Shown here: piece by piece, positions 5,179-5,781 of the stretch
How positions within the stretch are numbered: position 1 is the stretch's first letter
Layout of the letters: every line of letters begins with the position of its first letter
NCBI GenBank assembly: GCA_026417815.1
Contig: JAOACN010000252.1
Coordinates: 1-5,781, forward strand
Length of the DNA: 5,781 nt
Direction of reading: 5' to 3'
Source: Chloroflexaceae bacterium
GTDB lineage: Bacteria; Chloroflexota; Chloroflexia; Chloroflexales; Chloroflexaceae
The notes under the pieces: generated by a model
Seen by the model: only the letters and a program-made list of their open reading frames with translations
Databases searched by the model: none
Told to the model about the DNA's origin: nothing
Program-made: the position numbers and the translations under genes

Positions 5179-5781
5179 GGTGCGGCGTATCGGGCACATT
5201 GGCGCGCAGTTCCTCCAGCCACACGCGGGCGCTCGAATCGCTGGGGGCGCGCCAGTCGCCACGGGGCGAGAGCGAGCCGCCCGAGCCGACCTTCGGGCCG
5301 TTGGGCAGCGCCGAACGCTTGAACTGGCTGATCTGGAAGAACCGGTACAGAAAGACCTCCAGCCAGTGCTTGATCGTTGGCAGGTCGTAGGCCACCCGTC
5401 TGCTCTCGGGCAGGCCCTCGGGCCACTCGCCGCGGGTCGCCTCGGCCCAGGCGTGGTAGCTGAGAAAGGCGACCTTGCTCGGACGAAAGCCGAAGCGGGT
5501 GAGGTAGTAGAGGTTAAAATCCTGCAGGGCGTAGGGGCCGATGAGGGCCTCGGTGTGTTGCGCCGGTTCCTGGGCCGTGCCATCGCGAGCTGGCACCAGT
5601 TCCGGCGAGATCTCGGTGTCGAGAATGGACCGCAGCGTGGCGTTCGTCGCTTCGTCGAACTGGCCCGAACGGATCACCCAGCGAATGAGATGCTGGATGA
5701 GCGTTTTTGGCACCGAGGCATTGACGTTGTAGTGCGACATATGGTCACCGACGCCATAGGTGGACCAGCCCAGGGCCAGTT
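5168..5781 (-). CDS. nadE: Glutamine-dependent NAD+ synthetase, C-terminal part (5' end outside the window)
   Basis: Only the last 203 complete codons and the stop are present. The frame stays open to the window edge and the sequence reads ALGWSTYGVGDHMSHYN across the in-frame ATG at 5740, so that ATG is internal. Signature stretches of the large bacterial NAD+ synthetase are visible: MSHYNVNASVPKTLIQHLI, ILDTEISPELVP, IGPYALQDFNLYYLTRFGFR, and near the end SQFKRSALPNGPKV followed by GGSLSPRGDWRAPSD. This enzyme converts deamido-NAD+ to NAD+ using ATP, with ammonia from an N-terminal nitrilase-like glutaminase domain that lies outside the window. Full-length homologues, such as the mycobacterial one, have about 680 residues. 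The visible C-terminus looks normal, ending about 16 residues after WLEELRANVP begins. Its stop lies inside a palindrome. Confidence 0.95.
   Translation of the reverse strand, partial: LALGWSTYGVGDHMSHYNVNASVPKTLIQHLIRWVIRSGQFDEATNATLRSILDTEISPELVPARDGTAQEPAQHTEALIGPYALQDFNLYYLTRFGFRPSKVAFLSYHAWAEATRGEWPEGLPESRRVAYDLPTIKHWLEVFLYRFFQISQFKRSALPNGPKVGSGGSLSPRGDWRAPSDSSARVWLEELRANVPDTPHLTG

Noticed and set aside
1..5781. A dedicated defence, biosynthetic or secretion system
   Set aside because: The recognised genes (nadE, ldhA, comM, C45 hydrolase) belong to unrelated pathways and are separated by wide gaps. No set of partner genes for one system is visible.

Overview
The window is G+C-rich bacterial DNA with six protein-coding genes, all on the minus strand. 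Transcription therefore runs from high to low coordinates. The gene set and the family-level sequences suggest a Chloroflexota bacterium, possibly of the Chloroflexales (Roseiflexus/Chloroflexus-like). The pointers are a large glutamine-dependent NAD+ synthetase, an LdhA-type D-lactate dehydrogenase, and gaps full of G+C-rich palindromes that read as 'GKPGFP'-type peptides. This placement is inferred from memory of such genomes, not from a search.

Layout in transcription order: (1) the C-terminal part of nadE, cut by the window end (5781-5168); (2) a 215-nt gap made almost entirely of tandem palindromic repeat units; (3) a complete ldhA-like D-2-hydroxyacid dehydrogenase (4952-3957); (4) a 146-nt gap with an A+T-rich inverted repeat; (5) a complete comM/yifB-type AAA+ ATPase (3810-2293); (6) a 135-residue protein of unknown function (2225-1818); (7) a 319-nt gap with two repeat elements and several small inverted repeats before the next gene; (8) a 128-residue protein with a long helical region and a C-terminal membrane anchor (1498-1112); (9) a 112-nt gap with a perfect 18-bp hairpin; (10) a C45-family (acyl-CoA:6-aminopenicillanate acyltransferase-like) autoprocessing hydrolase, cut at its C-terminus by the window start (999-1).

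The genes look like housekeeping and metabolic neighbours, not one dedicated system. nadE makes NAD+ and ldhA uses NADH to reduce pyruvate, so there is a loose redox link. comM belongs to DNA recombination and natural transformation. The wide, repeat-filled gaps argue against one tight operon. No CRISPR array, tRNA, rRNA, transposase, toxin-antitoxin pair or defence cassette is visible. The least explained parts are the intergenic palindromic repeats and the two small uncharacterised proteins. I see no convincing new multi-gene system.
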